The translations under genes and the position numbers were made by a program. The notes under the pieces were generated by a model, which had not been told where the DNA came from, did no database searches, and saw only the letters and a list, made by a program, of their open reading frames with translations. Below are positions 46,301 through 56,500 of a stretch of 64,000 nucleotides of DNA, piece by piece (positions within the stretch are counted from its first letter, which is position 1; every line of letters starts with the position of its first letter). This stretch comes from Chaetorhynchus papuensis (lineage: Eukaryota > Chordata > Aves > Passeriformes > Rhipiduridae): contig VWYX01001261.1 of NCBI GenBank assembly GCA_013396525.1, positions 87,818-151,817 on the forward strand, given 5' to 3'.

Positions 46301-49300
46301 TGCTCAGAGGTGGTGTGGAGCTGGGGTTAGGGAAGGTCTCTCCCGGCACTGTGAAGAGCAGTTGTGCTTCACTTTTGGAGTGCGCAGGAAGCGAGGGACA
46401 CCCCGTGCTTGGTACTACTCTTGTTGCTGTGTTTGTGTTTCAGGTGTCCCTGCTCATTAGGCGAGAACTGACAGAGAGAGCCAAGGATTTCAGCCTCATC
46501 CTGGATGATGTGGCTATCACAGAGCTTAGTTTCAGTCGTGAATACACAGCAGCTGTGGAGGCTAAGCAAGTGGGTGAGTTCCATTGGTGCCTGAAAAGGG
46601 TGGATTGCGTTTGCCTTCTCACTGAATTATTAAACGAGGAAGTGGAATTTGGGCTAGTATGTCACTGCTGTGTCACTGTATCAGTACAGGTACAGGGTTA
46701 CAAATCTCAGCCTCCTTAGTAACAGAGCTGAACAGGTTTATTTTATAAGTGTTATCAGAAAGCCAGTGGTACAGACCATCAGAGGGACTGGGTTCCCGAG
46801 ACTTAAGATTCCTCTTCAGACTGGGACTCTGTCACTCGCTGTGGGGGTTACTTGTGGAGGGTGTGGGTGCTGTGGGTTTTATTTCAGAAAAGGTAAAGTG
46901 CTCTCAGATACATTGTGTACTTGGATGTGGTCCCAGAGTGTTACCGGTTCATTGGGAAGCAGAGCCTCTGGGCCTCAGCTCCCAGGTCCTGATGGAAGGC
47001 ACAGTGTGGTTCCAATGCTTGTGTCCCTTCTCCCTGCAGCCCAGCAGGAGGCACAGCGCGCCCAGTTCCTGGTGGAGAAGGCCAAGCAGGAGCAGAAGCA
47101 GAAGATAGTTCAGGCCGAGGGGGAAGCGACAGCTGCCAAGATGATATCCTGCTTCGGGAGATTTTGTGGGATGTGGCTTGTGAGCTTGACAGTCCTGAGA
47201 GTGTCACATTGGGCTCATGCTTAGGAGACTGTGATCGGATGATAGCTTCAAGTAGGTCACTGTTCTTTATTCCCCCCCTTCTCCGGCTGGCTGCAGTGAG
47301 GTTTGTCTGAGGCTACAGGTCAGAGCAGAGAAGGCTGTGGGCCTGCGCTCCTTGTTGTGAAGTTTAACTTTTATTGGCTGTGTGTGACCGTAATCCATAA
47401 TGTTCTTCATTTGGGCAGGTAAAAACATGCCTGCCCAGAGGCCCATGTTACTGGGATAGAGAGTGCTTTTCACCCACTAAGATGTTCTTTAATATGGCTT
47501 AGGAAGAATTCCTTGAGGGTAAGCGGCTTCTGTTTGCAGGATTTTCCTTAACTTTTGTTCCCTTGTACCTCGGGGAAGCTCTCAGCAGGAATCCAGGCTA
47601 CATCAAGCTACGTAAGATCCGAGCTGCTCAAAACATCTCGAAAACGGTGAGCACTGGGGCACAGAATTCCCTTTGTCCTTGTGCAGTCCTTGTGCTGTCC
47701 CCCCAGCCCAGTGGCCACATGATGAATTTAAGGCGAATGTGATCTGCCCTGTCCTGATCTTTGTTCCTGCCCAGCCCTTCTCTGCTCAAGTAGAGCTTAA
47801 GACTTAGCAAGGATCTGCAATTAGATGTGAGGCTTAGAGTTCATGCCCTTCATATGACAAGGCAAGATCCACATCAGATTCCATCACCCACCCTCAGCTG
47901 CAGCCACCAAAAGCTTCTGGTTACCTGCAGCTGAGAAAGGGGGACAGCTAAATGTGGGATCAAAGGTCTTTGTGACAGAAGAGACAGAATGAGCACTTCT
48001 TTAGAAAGTCTGATGGCTCTGGGATGGGCAGTCAGGGAGTTACGGAGTTGTTTTGGGGAATTGTGTTGGTTTAACTGAGATCTGAAGTGAAGGAAACAAG
48101 AGTGCTGTATCTGGAGGGGGGAGATAGGTTCCTGGTGCTGTTGCTCCGTGTGCATTTTCAGTCCTTGATGCCATGTCTGTAATGGATTTCCTTTCCAGAT
48201 TGCTGCCTCACAAAACCGTGTGTATCTCACGGCAGATAACTTGGTACTGAACCTGCAGGATGAGGGCTTCACCAGGTAAGGGGCTGGGTGCCTGGGTTTG
48301 TCTGCACCCTACCTGGGAAGCTGCTCCCCTTTCTGGAGCTCTCTCAGGATCTTTTTCTGAGAGGAGCCTGTTGCCAGAGGACACGGCCAAGTAGGGAGCA
48401 GCCTTTCTTGCTGTGGAAATGGGGATTTTTGTTAAATATAATCAATTTACTGTTGTTTTTTTTCTTCCCCACCCTCAACCCCTTACTGCATCTGCTGACA
48501 CAGAGGAAGGTAAGGCACTGTATATTTTGATCATTTGTTAGTACTGGAACCAAGGTGTTGCTGTTCTCTGGGATGTTTCTGGCCCAGGCCTTTTTGGCCC
48601 CAGGAAGTTTATTCCAATCTCTACCTCAGTTCCCGTTGGTGATGTGAAACTTGAAGCTCTCATTGCAGGGGCCACACAAACACATCCATGGAGCGTGCAG
48701 TAGTTGGAGCTCCATGTGTGCCTCATAAGGAGCCTTGCATCTTCAGCGTTCTCTGATCTATCACATACACAGGGCATCCTGTGGCTATGGCAAACAGGGC
48801 TGTAAGGAGGCAGGCTCATGGGAATTTGTGTTGGTTTGGGCTGACGACCTCTGGGGAAGATGCTTTTGTTCTCCAAAAGCTTTCCAGTTCGTGCGAGGAA
48901 ACCCCATTTCCTGCTTTTGGAGCTGTCAGGAGTTCGGTGGCTTTGCCTAATCTGTCCAGTGTTTACTGAAAAAGGCAGTGCCAGCTGAGCTAACAGGATG
49001 CAGCTAAAAGCTTAGATTTCTCAGAACTGAGAAGGGAAACCAGAGTTGGTTTCTTTTCTGTGGGATCTTTGATTATAACATCCTCACCTCTGACCAGATT
49101 CTGTCATGTTTGTTCCAGAAGATTTAAGGGGCTTTGGAAAAAACCCATGCCTAATAGGAAGGACTAATAGGAAGTCCAGATCCTTTGGGTGTGACACGCC
49201 ATACCTCAGAATCCATACTGGGGATCTGGTACAGCTTTGCTTGTGCTTTCTGGACTGATGACTCCCTTCTGTCTCCCTTTCAGTGACAGTCTCCTACTCA

Positions 49301-49314
49301 AAGGGAAGAAATGA
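43329..49314 (+). CDS. PHB2: Prohibitin-2, 10 coding exons including a 6-nt microexon, 300 aa
   Basis: Exons: 43329-43455, 43536-43620, 43710-43789, 44169-44353, 46444-46573, 47040-47143, 47569-47646, 48199-48275, 48504-48509, 49284-49314 (903 nt). Prohibitin-2 forms a ring with PHB1 in the mitochondrial inner membrane that scaffolds proteases and cristae, and it acts as a mitophagy receptor. Visible: N-terminal hydrophobic segment ([15 protein letters not shown]), the SPFH/PHB domain ([18 protein letters not shown] onward), a C-terminal coiled coil rich in Gln/Glu/Lys, and tail GKK. Nearly identical to human (299 aa). Intron 6 is AT-AC rather than GT-AG, and the microexon restores Arg-Gly in FTRGSDSL; both are described separately. 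EMG1 shares the promoter; PTPN6 converges downstream. Confidence 0.97.
43865..44120 (-). mobile_element. CR1 LINE 3' fragment in PHB2 intron 3
   Basis: Antisense CR1: 'ttggggcatccacagcttct' and 'tgttccagcgccccaccacc'. It ends about 50 bp before PHB2 exon 4 (44169). Confidence 0.8.
44758..45080 (-). mobile_element. CR1 LINE 3' fragment in PHB2 intron 4
   Basis: Antisense CR1: CACAGAATGGGTCAGGTTGG at the start and 'gagactccacaacctctctg' in the middle. The rest of the 2.1-kb intron 4 shows no feature. Confidence 0.85.
47144..47568 (+). other. PHB2: U12-type AT-AC intron (PHB2 intron 6, 425 nt)
   Basis: The intron starts ATATCCT immediately after AAG-ATG and ends TTGTAC before CTC-GGG-GAA, giving AAKM|LGEAL exactly as in mammalian prohibitin-2. 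A perfect U12 branch-site match, TTCCTTAAC, lies at 47544-47552 with its adenosine about 18 nt from the acceptor. No GT-AG pair in the region keeps the protein. AT-AC ends, donor consensus and branch site together mark minor-spliceosome splicing. Confidence 0.9.
48504..48509 (+). CDS. PHB2: 6-nt PHB2 microexon encoding part of Arg-Gly
   Basis: AGGAAG lies between acceptor GACACAG and donor GTAAGG. Exon 8 ends ACC-AG; AG+A, GGA, AG+T then give Thr-Arg-Gly-Ser, which matches the FTRGSDSL tail of mammalian prohibitin-2. Skipping keeps frame and removes only Arg-Gly (ACC-AGT). A long pyrimidine tract lies upstream, about 48.45-48.48 kb. Confidence 0.88.
48535..48775 (+). ncRNA. SCARNA12: Probable small Cajal body RNA U89 (SCARNA12-like) in the last PHB2 intron
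   Basis: PHB2 is the known host gene of human U89/SCARNA12, a composite C/D-H/ACA scaRNA. In this intron a roughly 240-nt stretch shows more secondary structure than its surroundings: paired TGGCC/GGCC arms around 48583-48605, a C-box-like TGATG at 48640-48644, a hairpin with arms ATGGAGC (48688-48694) and GCTCCAT (48709-48715) flanked by ACACA/TGTGTG, and a D-box-like CTGA at 48753-48756. The ends are estimates; the H hinge and CAB box are not resolved. Placement by host gene and structure, not by alignment. Confidence 0.6.
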
Positions 49315-49843
49315 AAGAAGCTGAAGATTCCTAGAACCAGCGTCGCTGACCAGCAGAAGAGAAGAGAGAGGATCTTTGTACTCCCTCCACTAGTATTGTT
49401 TGTCCTCACTATGAAGTTTTTAATCCAGTAGCCAGATTGGGTCCCCATGCCCTTGCTCCATCTGTGGTGATTCAGTTACAGGAATGGGCTCTGCCTCTAG
49501 GCAGCTGTAATTCCTTCCTCACCCCACCAATTAAGTTTGGAGAGGGGGCAAAGGGGCTTACTGGTATTAACCCATGTGGATATAGTAATTTGCCTCTAAT
49601 CTTCATTATTATTTAGATTTCTGTAGGATATCAAATTCTTTTTTGGCCAAGTGGGGGAGTTCTTCTGCCATCAGCACCAGGCTTTTTTTTTTTTTGTAGT
49701 AAATCTTGTTTCTCTTTCACTCTTGATCCCAAGAGAACCTGAGACTGAATTAAGGACAATGCCATTCATTGGGTGCCTGTCACTGCTGGAATATCTTACT
49801 TGTGTCACTGTCTGCTCAGTGATGCTTTCAAATATTTGTAAAA

Positions 49844-49849
49844 ATTAAA
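49844..49849 (+). terminator. PHB2: Candidate PHB2 poly(A) signal ATTAAA
   Basis: ATTAAA 530 nt after the PHB2 stop, in an A-rich end of the 3' UTR. Confidence 0.5.
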
Positions 49850-50371
49850 AAAACAAACCAACCAAATTTATATTGTGTCTGAGTGTGCTCAGTGCATGGG
49901 AAAAAAAGAGGTTGTTTTATGTAGTGGGAGGTGGAATGGAGGTTTTATTTGGTTGAAAATAGAATGAGGATGATGAAGGGAAAGGAACAAAAGAAAGAAA
50001 TGCACTTGTGGTCGCTGGCAGATCATGACAGTGTGGGGAGAGAAGGAGGTTTGGGTGCTCATACGGCCGTGTGGGTGCCCAGGGCTGGTTCCTTAGCTGC
50101 CTACAAGGGCTACACATGAGGGTAGGTTTACCTGCTTTTCCAGGGCACAGAAGCATCTCTACCCCGTGTCCTGACCTCCATTGTTACACCTTGGGCTTTG
50201 TCCCCCTCTGCTTTTCTGGCTGAAAAGAGTATGGGAGATCTTCCTCCACTGACTAAACTCTCCTTTGCTTGGGTTTCAGCAGTAAGATCTCATGTGCTTT
50301 AGGGGTAGCTTCTTCCCTGTTTCCCTGGGCTGCCCTATACTAAGATTTAGGACTTGGAGGTGTCACAGGGT

Positions 50372-52190
50372 CATAGAATCATAGAATATCCTGAGTTGGA
50401 AGGGACTCACAAGGATCATCAAGTCCAGGTCAAGTTAGACCACAGCTGAGAGAATTGTCTAAACACATCTTGAACACAGACAGACTCAGGGTCATGACTG
50501 CTCCCCTGGGAAGCTTGGCTACCCTGTAAATGAAGACTTTTTTTTCTGATACCCAATCTGGACTTCTCCCTATGCAGCTTTAAGCCATTCCCTTGTGTCC
50601 TGTTGCTGGACACCAAAGAGAAGAGATCAGCACCTCCCTCTCTGCTGCCCCTGGTGAAGAGGTTGTCGGTCAGCCCTTGGTCTTCTCTAAGCTGAACTAA
50701 CTTTGTATCCTCAGCTGCTCCTTGTAAGTCCCACCTTTCCTTTGCTGTCTTTGTTGCCCTCCTTTGGACACATTATAATATTTTTATATCCTCCTTGTAT
50801 TGTGGAGCACAAAGCTGCACACAGTAGTGGTGGTGAGGCTGGACCTGAGTGCAGTGGGGCCCTCACTTCTCTGGCCAGTTAACTATTCTGTGCCTAGTAC
50901 ACCCCAGCATAACATACCTGGCAGGGCCTGCCATCACTCAAAGTGCCCAGGTCCTTTTCTGCAGGGCTGCACCCCATCCTTCAGTCTGTGTTTACATCCA
51001 GGATTACAGCATTCCAGGTGCAGAATCTGGCATTTGTTCTTGTATTTCACATGGATAAAATTGTGTACATATCTGGCTGTACACTGACCACTGTCCAGAG
51101 GGATATAGTGAGACTATCAAAAGCTTTGCCAAAACCAAAAATAAAACCCCACATCTGCCTTCCCTTTGACCACTAGGTGGGTAACCTTGTTGTGAAAGGT
51201 TATTAAGCAAGGTATGACTTTCTCTTCAAGAACTCGTGCACACTTTGATCAACGACTGGATTGTCTTTCAAGTCTTTTTCTTGACAGCTTCCAGACTAAT
51301 TTTCTCCACAGTATTACCAGACACCAGAGTGAGACCGATTGACCTGTTAATTACCAAGGTCTTCTTTCTTGCCCTTCTTGAAAACTGGGACATTTGCCAG
51401 CTTCCACGTGAACTTCTCCAGATTCCCAAGGCTGTTGATTAATAACTGAGAGAGGTCTCACAGTTACATCAGCCAACTCTTCAGTACCCTGGGAGGAATC
51501 CATAGATTTATGTGCATTCAGTTGCAGCAGCAAATCCCATGCAATGTCAGAGTCAGCCAGGAGTTCATCACTTCCCCAGCCATGGTCATCCAGCCCAGGG
51601 CTCTGGACACCCAAGGGCCCATCACCAGTGTCAGAGAAAGAAGCAAAGGCAGCATTAAATGTCTCTGTTTCATCACTGTTCAGGATCAAGTGACAGACCA
51701 GTGTTTCCTTTAGTCTTCCTTCTGCTGTTAACATGCTCCAGAATGCCTCTTGTTACCCACCAAGCTCGAGCTTGGGCATTTTTTCCCTGGAGTGGGAAAG
51801 AGCATGTCTGCCCCCCTGCATAACCTGTCCTTGTTTCCAAAGTCCACACACTTTCTGCTAAGTTGCAGAAGGAGCTCCCTGCTCAGCCAAGCCAGCCCTC
51901 TGCATCACTGGCTGGACTTCTGTCATGTTGTAACTGCCTGCTCCAGTGCTCTTGGAAGGAGGCCCTTAAAAAGTGAGCAGCTTTTATGTACCCCACTATC
52001 CTCAAAAGCAGATTCCATGGGGACCTTACTGCCTGCTTCCCTGAGCAGCCTAAAGTCTGCTCTCCCAAGGTCCAGGGGAGTAGCTTTACTTAGTTTTTCT
52101 CATATCACCAAGATGTTGAACTCAGCCATTTCACGATCATGATGGTCAAGACAGCCACCCAGGAGACCACATCTATTTACAACCAACCAT
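50372..52190 (-). mobile_element. Long, decayed CR1 LINE with ORF2 reverse-transcriptase remnant
   Basis: Starts with the antisense 3' end (ATCATAGAATCATAGAATATC) and continues about 1.8 kb into the ORF2 part. On the minus strand a degraded frame at about 51734-51351 keeps LLLQLNAHKSMDS and LADVTVRPLSVINQQ, which resemble the CR1 reverse-transcriptase start. Stops and indels break it, so it is not functional. Possibly several adjoining fragments. It fills most of the gap between PHB2 and PTPN6. Confidence 0.75.
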
Positions 52191-52584
52191 CTCTTTTTTA
52201 AACAACTCCAGCTTGAGCTCTCCAGTGAAGAATAGAGGTCTTTAGGGACTTCTTCCTCAGGTGAAGCAGAGTAAAAGTTGTTTAAAGGAACAGATATAAT
52301 CCATGGATTCCTGGTTTAAAACTTACTGGCACTTGGAGCCACAACTAATACCCATATGTTTTTACTTTCAACATCAAGGAAGCACAAATTCTTTGAACCA
52401 GCTTTGAAAATGCATTCTCTACTAGTCACCCCAAAGTATTTGTGTGTAACAGAGCCTGTGTAAAGAAGAGTAGACTGCTCAGGTCTCACAAAAGGGTCTG
52501 CTCACAAAGTGTCTTGTGTCTTCCAAATGCTTCCAACCAAGTTTCTTGCTGTATCATGTGACAGCAATGTACTGTGTATAACTC

Positions 52585-52710
52585 CTGGTGGGAAGGGGCC
52601 TCGGGAGGTCTTTGGTCCAGGCTGCTGCTGGAAGTGGCACTGCTACCAGCACGAGGTCAGAGCAGCTGTGGCTTTGTCTGTTCAAGTATTGAAAACCCAC
52701 CAGTAAAATT
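52585..52710 (-). mobile_element. Possible small old CR1 fragment
   Basis: 'gggcctcgggaggtctttgg' resembles the antisense CR1 line that follows the 3' terminal repeats. Short and diverged. The remaining DNA up to PTPN6 at 53.59 kb shows no gene. Confidence 0.4.
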
Positions 52711-52984
52711 GAGGTGCAAAAGCTGCGTCAGAGTTTGTCACACCTGACTTTCCGTGCTCAGACTTCCCTGATGACCACCAACCCTTGAGCCTCACAGCAA
52801 GGAGCCACCATAATTGGTCACAGCTTCTGTTCAGAAGCCTGAAGGCAACACGAAATCAGAAAAACTAAGCTGGAGCCATCCTTGTAAGTCTTTGCAGGGC
52901 TGCAGGTGAAATCAGGAGTACAGCTAATACTCAGAGAAATTAGGGAAAAAACCTTTTGGGACCCTGTAGTCAAACAAATACAAG

Positions 52985-52990
52985 TTTATT
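52985..52990 (-). terminator. PTPN6: Candidate PTPN6 poly(A) signal (AATAAA on minus strand)
   Basis: TTTATT on the plus strand, about 600 nt beyond the PTPN6 stop, implying a 3' UTR of about 0.6 kb. Confidence 0.5.
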
Positions 52991-53593
52991 TACAAACAAA
53001 GAAGAAAACATGGCCATCACATCAAATTCTGATATATTTACAGCATTCAGGTGAAGGATGAGATAGCAAAAGGATAAGAGGGGCAGAAGGTTGGTATTAA
53101 GGAAAGACCTGTCTCCTGCTGAATTGCAGAGAAGCTGAGCTGAAACAGGCCAAAACCTCCATACTTGAAAAGCTGAGGCTTCAGGGAACACAGACAGGCT
53201 AAACTCCAACTCACAGCAGTGGGCAGAGATGTAGCTCCTGGGATGACCTTCCTCAGCTCTTCCCTGAGAATTCCACTGAGGCTGACACAGCAGAGGTGAG
53301 TTGGAGCCCCAGTGCTCAGGGAGCAAGGAAAGGAGGGGAGTGACCTTTTCCTGCTAATGGACCATGAGGGGGCAGCGAGAGACTTTGCTCGCCTGCACAG
53401 GCAAGGGACCGTGAAGTCAGTCAGCTGAGCTGGAAAGGGCTCTGGTTCAGGGCACTGAAAGCTGGCACGGAAGAGAAGGGCAAGGCTTCGTTCCAGTCCA
53501 AGAGCAAGGAACGCGAGACAGGCCAGCCAGGATGTGAGCTCCAGTGCTGCACCCCAGGTTCAAAGCCCCCATGGGGCTCCCTGCAATGTATGA

Positions 53594-56500
53594 TTATTTT
53601 TTCTTTAGTGAGCCTTTCATCTTCTTCTCTGAGGAGCGCTGCTTCCGCACTTTCTCCTCCTTTTTCACCAAGTTCTCATACACTGTTGACTCCTCTTTCT
53701 GCCTGTAAGACCAGGTAAAAACAAGGGAAAAAGTGAGGAAGAGGAAAAAGCCAGCCAAGCCAGCAGGCAGACTTGCCAGAGGCAGGCAGAGCTGGGTCTG
53801 TGCTTTAGGTGAGCTCTTACTTGGAGGGTTTTCGTGAAACCTTGGAGTGCACGTTCCTCACTGCAGGGGGGTAGGCGATGTTCCCATACTCACACTCGTT
53901 TGGCTTTCCTTTCTGAGACTGCAGGAGAGGAAAAACAGGCTTAGAAGAGTGTGGTCTGGGAGATGCATTTGAGGCACCATGGAAGAGTTCTGGCTGTTAA
54001 ACCCCACTTTGTGCCAGGATCTCAGTGGAAGCTGGTGGATTGCTGAAGGGCTCTAGAGGCACACTGTCCGCCACTGCCAGAGGTGAGCAGCAGCTGCAAA
54101 TGCAGCCTTGTACAGGAGGCAACAGTGGGGCAACAAGTCTCTGGAGGCATTAGAGTGCCTAAAAGGGCCAAATTTCAGCTAAAGAATAATAAAACAGCAG
54201 GAGCTACAGGATGCTGCCAGAGGCTACAAGGAGAGAGAAAAGACACCACTTACCAAACAGCAGGAAAAGATCTTGCAGCTGCAAAACTGGAATGTGAAAG
54301 ACAAAGTGGAAAGAAGAGGAAAGGAAAGCCTTTGCTTGTCCTAAACTGAGTTTGTAACAAAGCAGCACTTGGTGATGTTGTTCAGAACGTAGTTGAGGTA
54401 ACTGCATTAAAACTTACTGCTGTCTAGCAGTTCAGAAGCGATTGGTACTTAAGCTGCTAATTAACTTGTCCCCTGAATTTAAAAGTCTTGGAAGAGAGGA
54501 ACAGGGACTCCGATCTTACTGCACCCCTGTAGTCTGTGTAGGTCCCAGTGTCAGCTGAAAGCTTGTGAAACAGAGCACTTGGGCTCAGAACCAGCACCAT
54601 GCAGGGCTTAGGCCCACAGGGCAGCAGAGCCCCTTTTCTCACCTGGATAACTTCCAGCTTTTTCTTGGTTGCCTCTATGAACTGGCAGATGGCCATGTAG
54701 ATGAACTTGTACTGGGCCTCCGTCTGCACCATCCCAGATCGCTGGGCCCTCACCATCTGGATGGTCTTCTGGATGTCAATGTCACAGTCCAGCCCTAGCA
54801 CGGAGCACCAGAAAAACTTACGGACATGTTCACTGCCCCGTCTCCCAGTTCCCTACCAAAAGCAGCCACAGTGGAGGTCAGTCAAGAAGTTTCCACCTCC
54901 ATCTACACTCTTTATTCCTGTATGGACCTCGTACCTCTCCCCCTGCTCAGCATCTTTCAAGTCTGGCCCTGAAGGAAGAGCCAAAGCTCAGGGAAGGCTG
55001 AAGCCATAATAAGTGGATATAGTACAGAGATCCAGCAGAACGACCTCGTCAGGGGCATGGCAGGATCGTCTCCCACTGACACCTGATAGTTTTCATCCCT
55101 TTGCAGCTGAACTTAAGGGCAAAGCCCTCATGGGTAGTCCAGTTCACTTTGAGACCCTTTGGGGTGCTCTTACCCTTGGTGGAGATGGTTTCCACGATCA
55201 TATCAATGACGATGATAGTCCCAGTACGGCCAATCCCAGCACTGCAAGGAGAGGACAAGCAGAGGTCAGAGCAAGACAGCTCCTGAACCAAAATGCAGCT
55301 GCTTCTGCAGAAGGACGTGGCTCTAGCAGCAGCTGTTCAGCAATGCCACAGAAGAGTCGCAGATTCAACAGGTAGAGAGTTTGGTTTAAGGGCATCAAAG
55401 AGGAAAAAAGCAAATATTGGGACTGGCATATGCTTCACTCACAAGTCCTGGGGTACAGCTGGAAGCAGCAGGACAGACTTTTTGTATCTCACCCTAGAAA
55501 AGGGATGGAGGATGCTCCAAACTCCAGCCTCTGTACCAACCTGCAGTGTACCAGAATAGGCCCTGCATTGGGGATGCTCTCCTGCTTCTGGTTTATCTGG
55601 TCAAGGAAGCTGAGGACTCCTCCTGGCTCGCTGGGTACCCCGTGGTCAGGCCAGCTCAGGTACTGGTAGTGCCAGATCTCACGCACAGCCTTGCCCTGAG
55701 AACAGCAAAACACCCCGCTGGTAAAACTGCAACCCAGCCCTGTCCCTGGCCTCTGTCCCAGGGAGAAGTGGGTCTGAAGCCAGAGAGAATCTCTGTCTCC
55801 TGCACACTTGATTTCCCCACTGTGATTCCAGCCCAAGCCAGGTGGGAAGAGCAGCCCCAAGAATGACAGAACAGCAGCACCATCACAGCACCAAGCAGTT
55901 CCCAGGCTAAGGTGTATGGTGGCTGTTAGACCCAGGGGCTGGATGGCAGCCCCTGGTCACACACACTCACATTATCCTTCGGACACACACAGAGGTGCCG
56001 GAGTTTGTACTCCAGCGCATCGTGCTCCCCGGCGTTCTCCACGAGGTAGGGACCATACTCCTTCGTGCTGCCCAGCTCCGGCCAGTAAGGCACACATTTG
56101 TTCTGTGTGGGCAGAGAGGGCAGGGTGAGGATGGCCAGAAGGCGGGGGAGAGAGAAAAAGCAGAGTTATGGTTGAAAGGGAAAAGAGACACCTGCAGACT
56201 GCTACTTACCCGGCCTTTTTCTACCTCCCGTGTTGTCATCACGATAATGCGCGTGTTCTCCTGCCACACCATTTGCCAGAAGTCATTGACTGTGGCATCC
56301 AGGCAGCCCTGGCTGGCGATGTAGGTCTTGGTGCACTCATCTGGGCTGATCAGGGTGTTCTGAGTGCAGACAGAGGAGGGTCAGGAGGACTGCAGGAGCA
56401 GGCAGGCCTTCCCCTGCTTTGGGCACACAGCCATCTTTCAAGAGTCTCACCTTGACATAGTTGGCATTGATGTAGTCAGATCCAGGTATATTTGGGTCCC

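Noticed and set aside
47541..47568. GT-AG alternative for PHB2 intron 6 using the CAG at 47538-47540
   Set aside because: There is no GT donor that keeps AAKM, and exon sequence starting there would insert FSLTF-like residues or stops absent from prohibitin-2.
51308..51325. CAGTATTACCAGACACC, whose complement contains the miR-200c seed TAATACTG
   Set aside because: It lies inside decayed CR1 ORF2 sequence, the bases after the seed do not match, and no hairpin partner is present.
51695..51712. CAGTGTTTCC, resembling the complement of the miR-141/200a seed
   Set aside because: Also within the CR1 ORF2 remnant, with no precursor hairpin.
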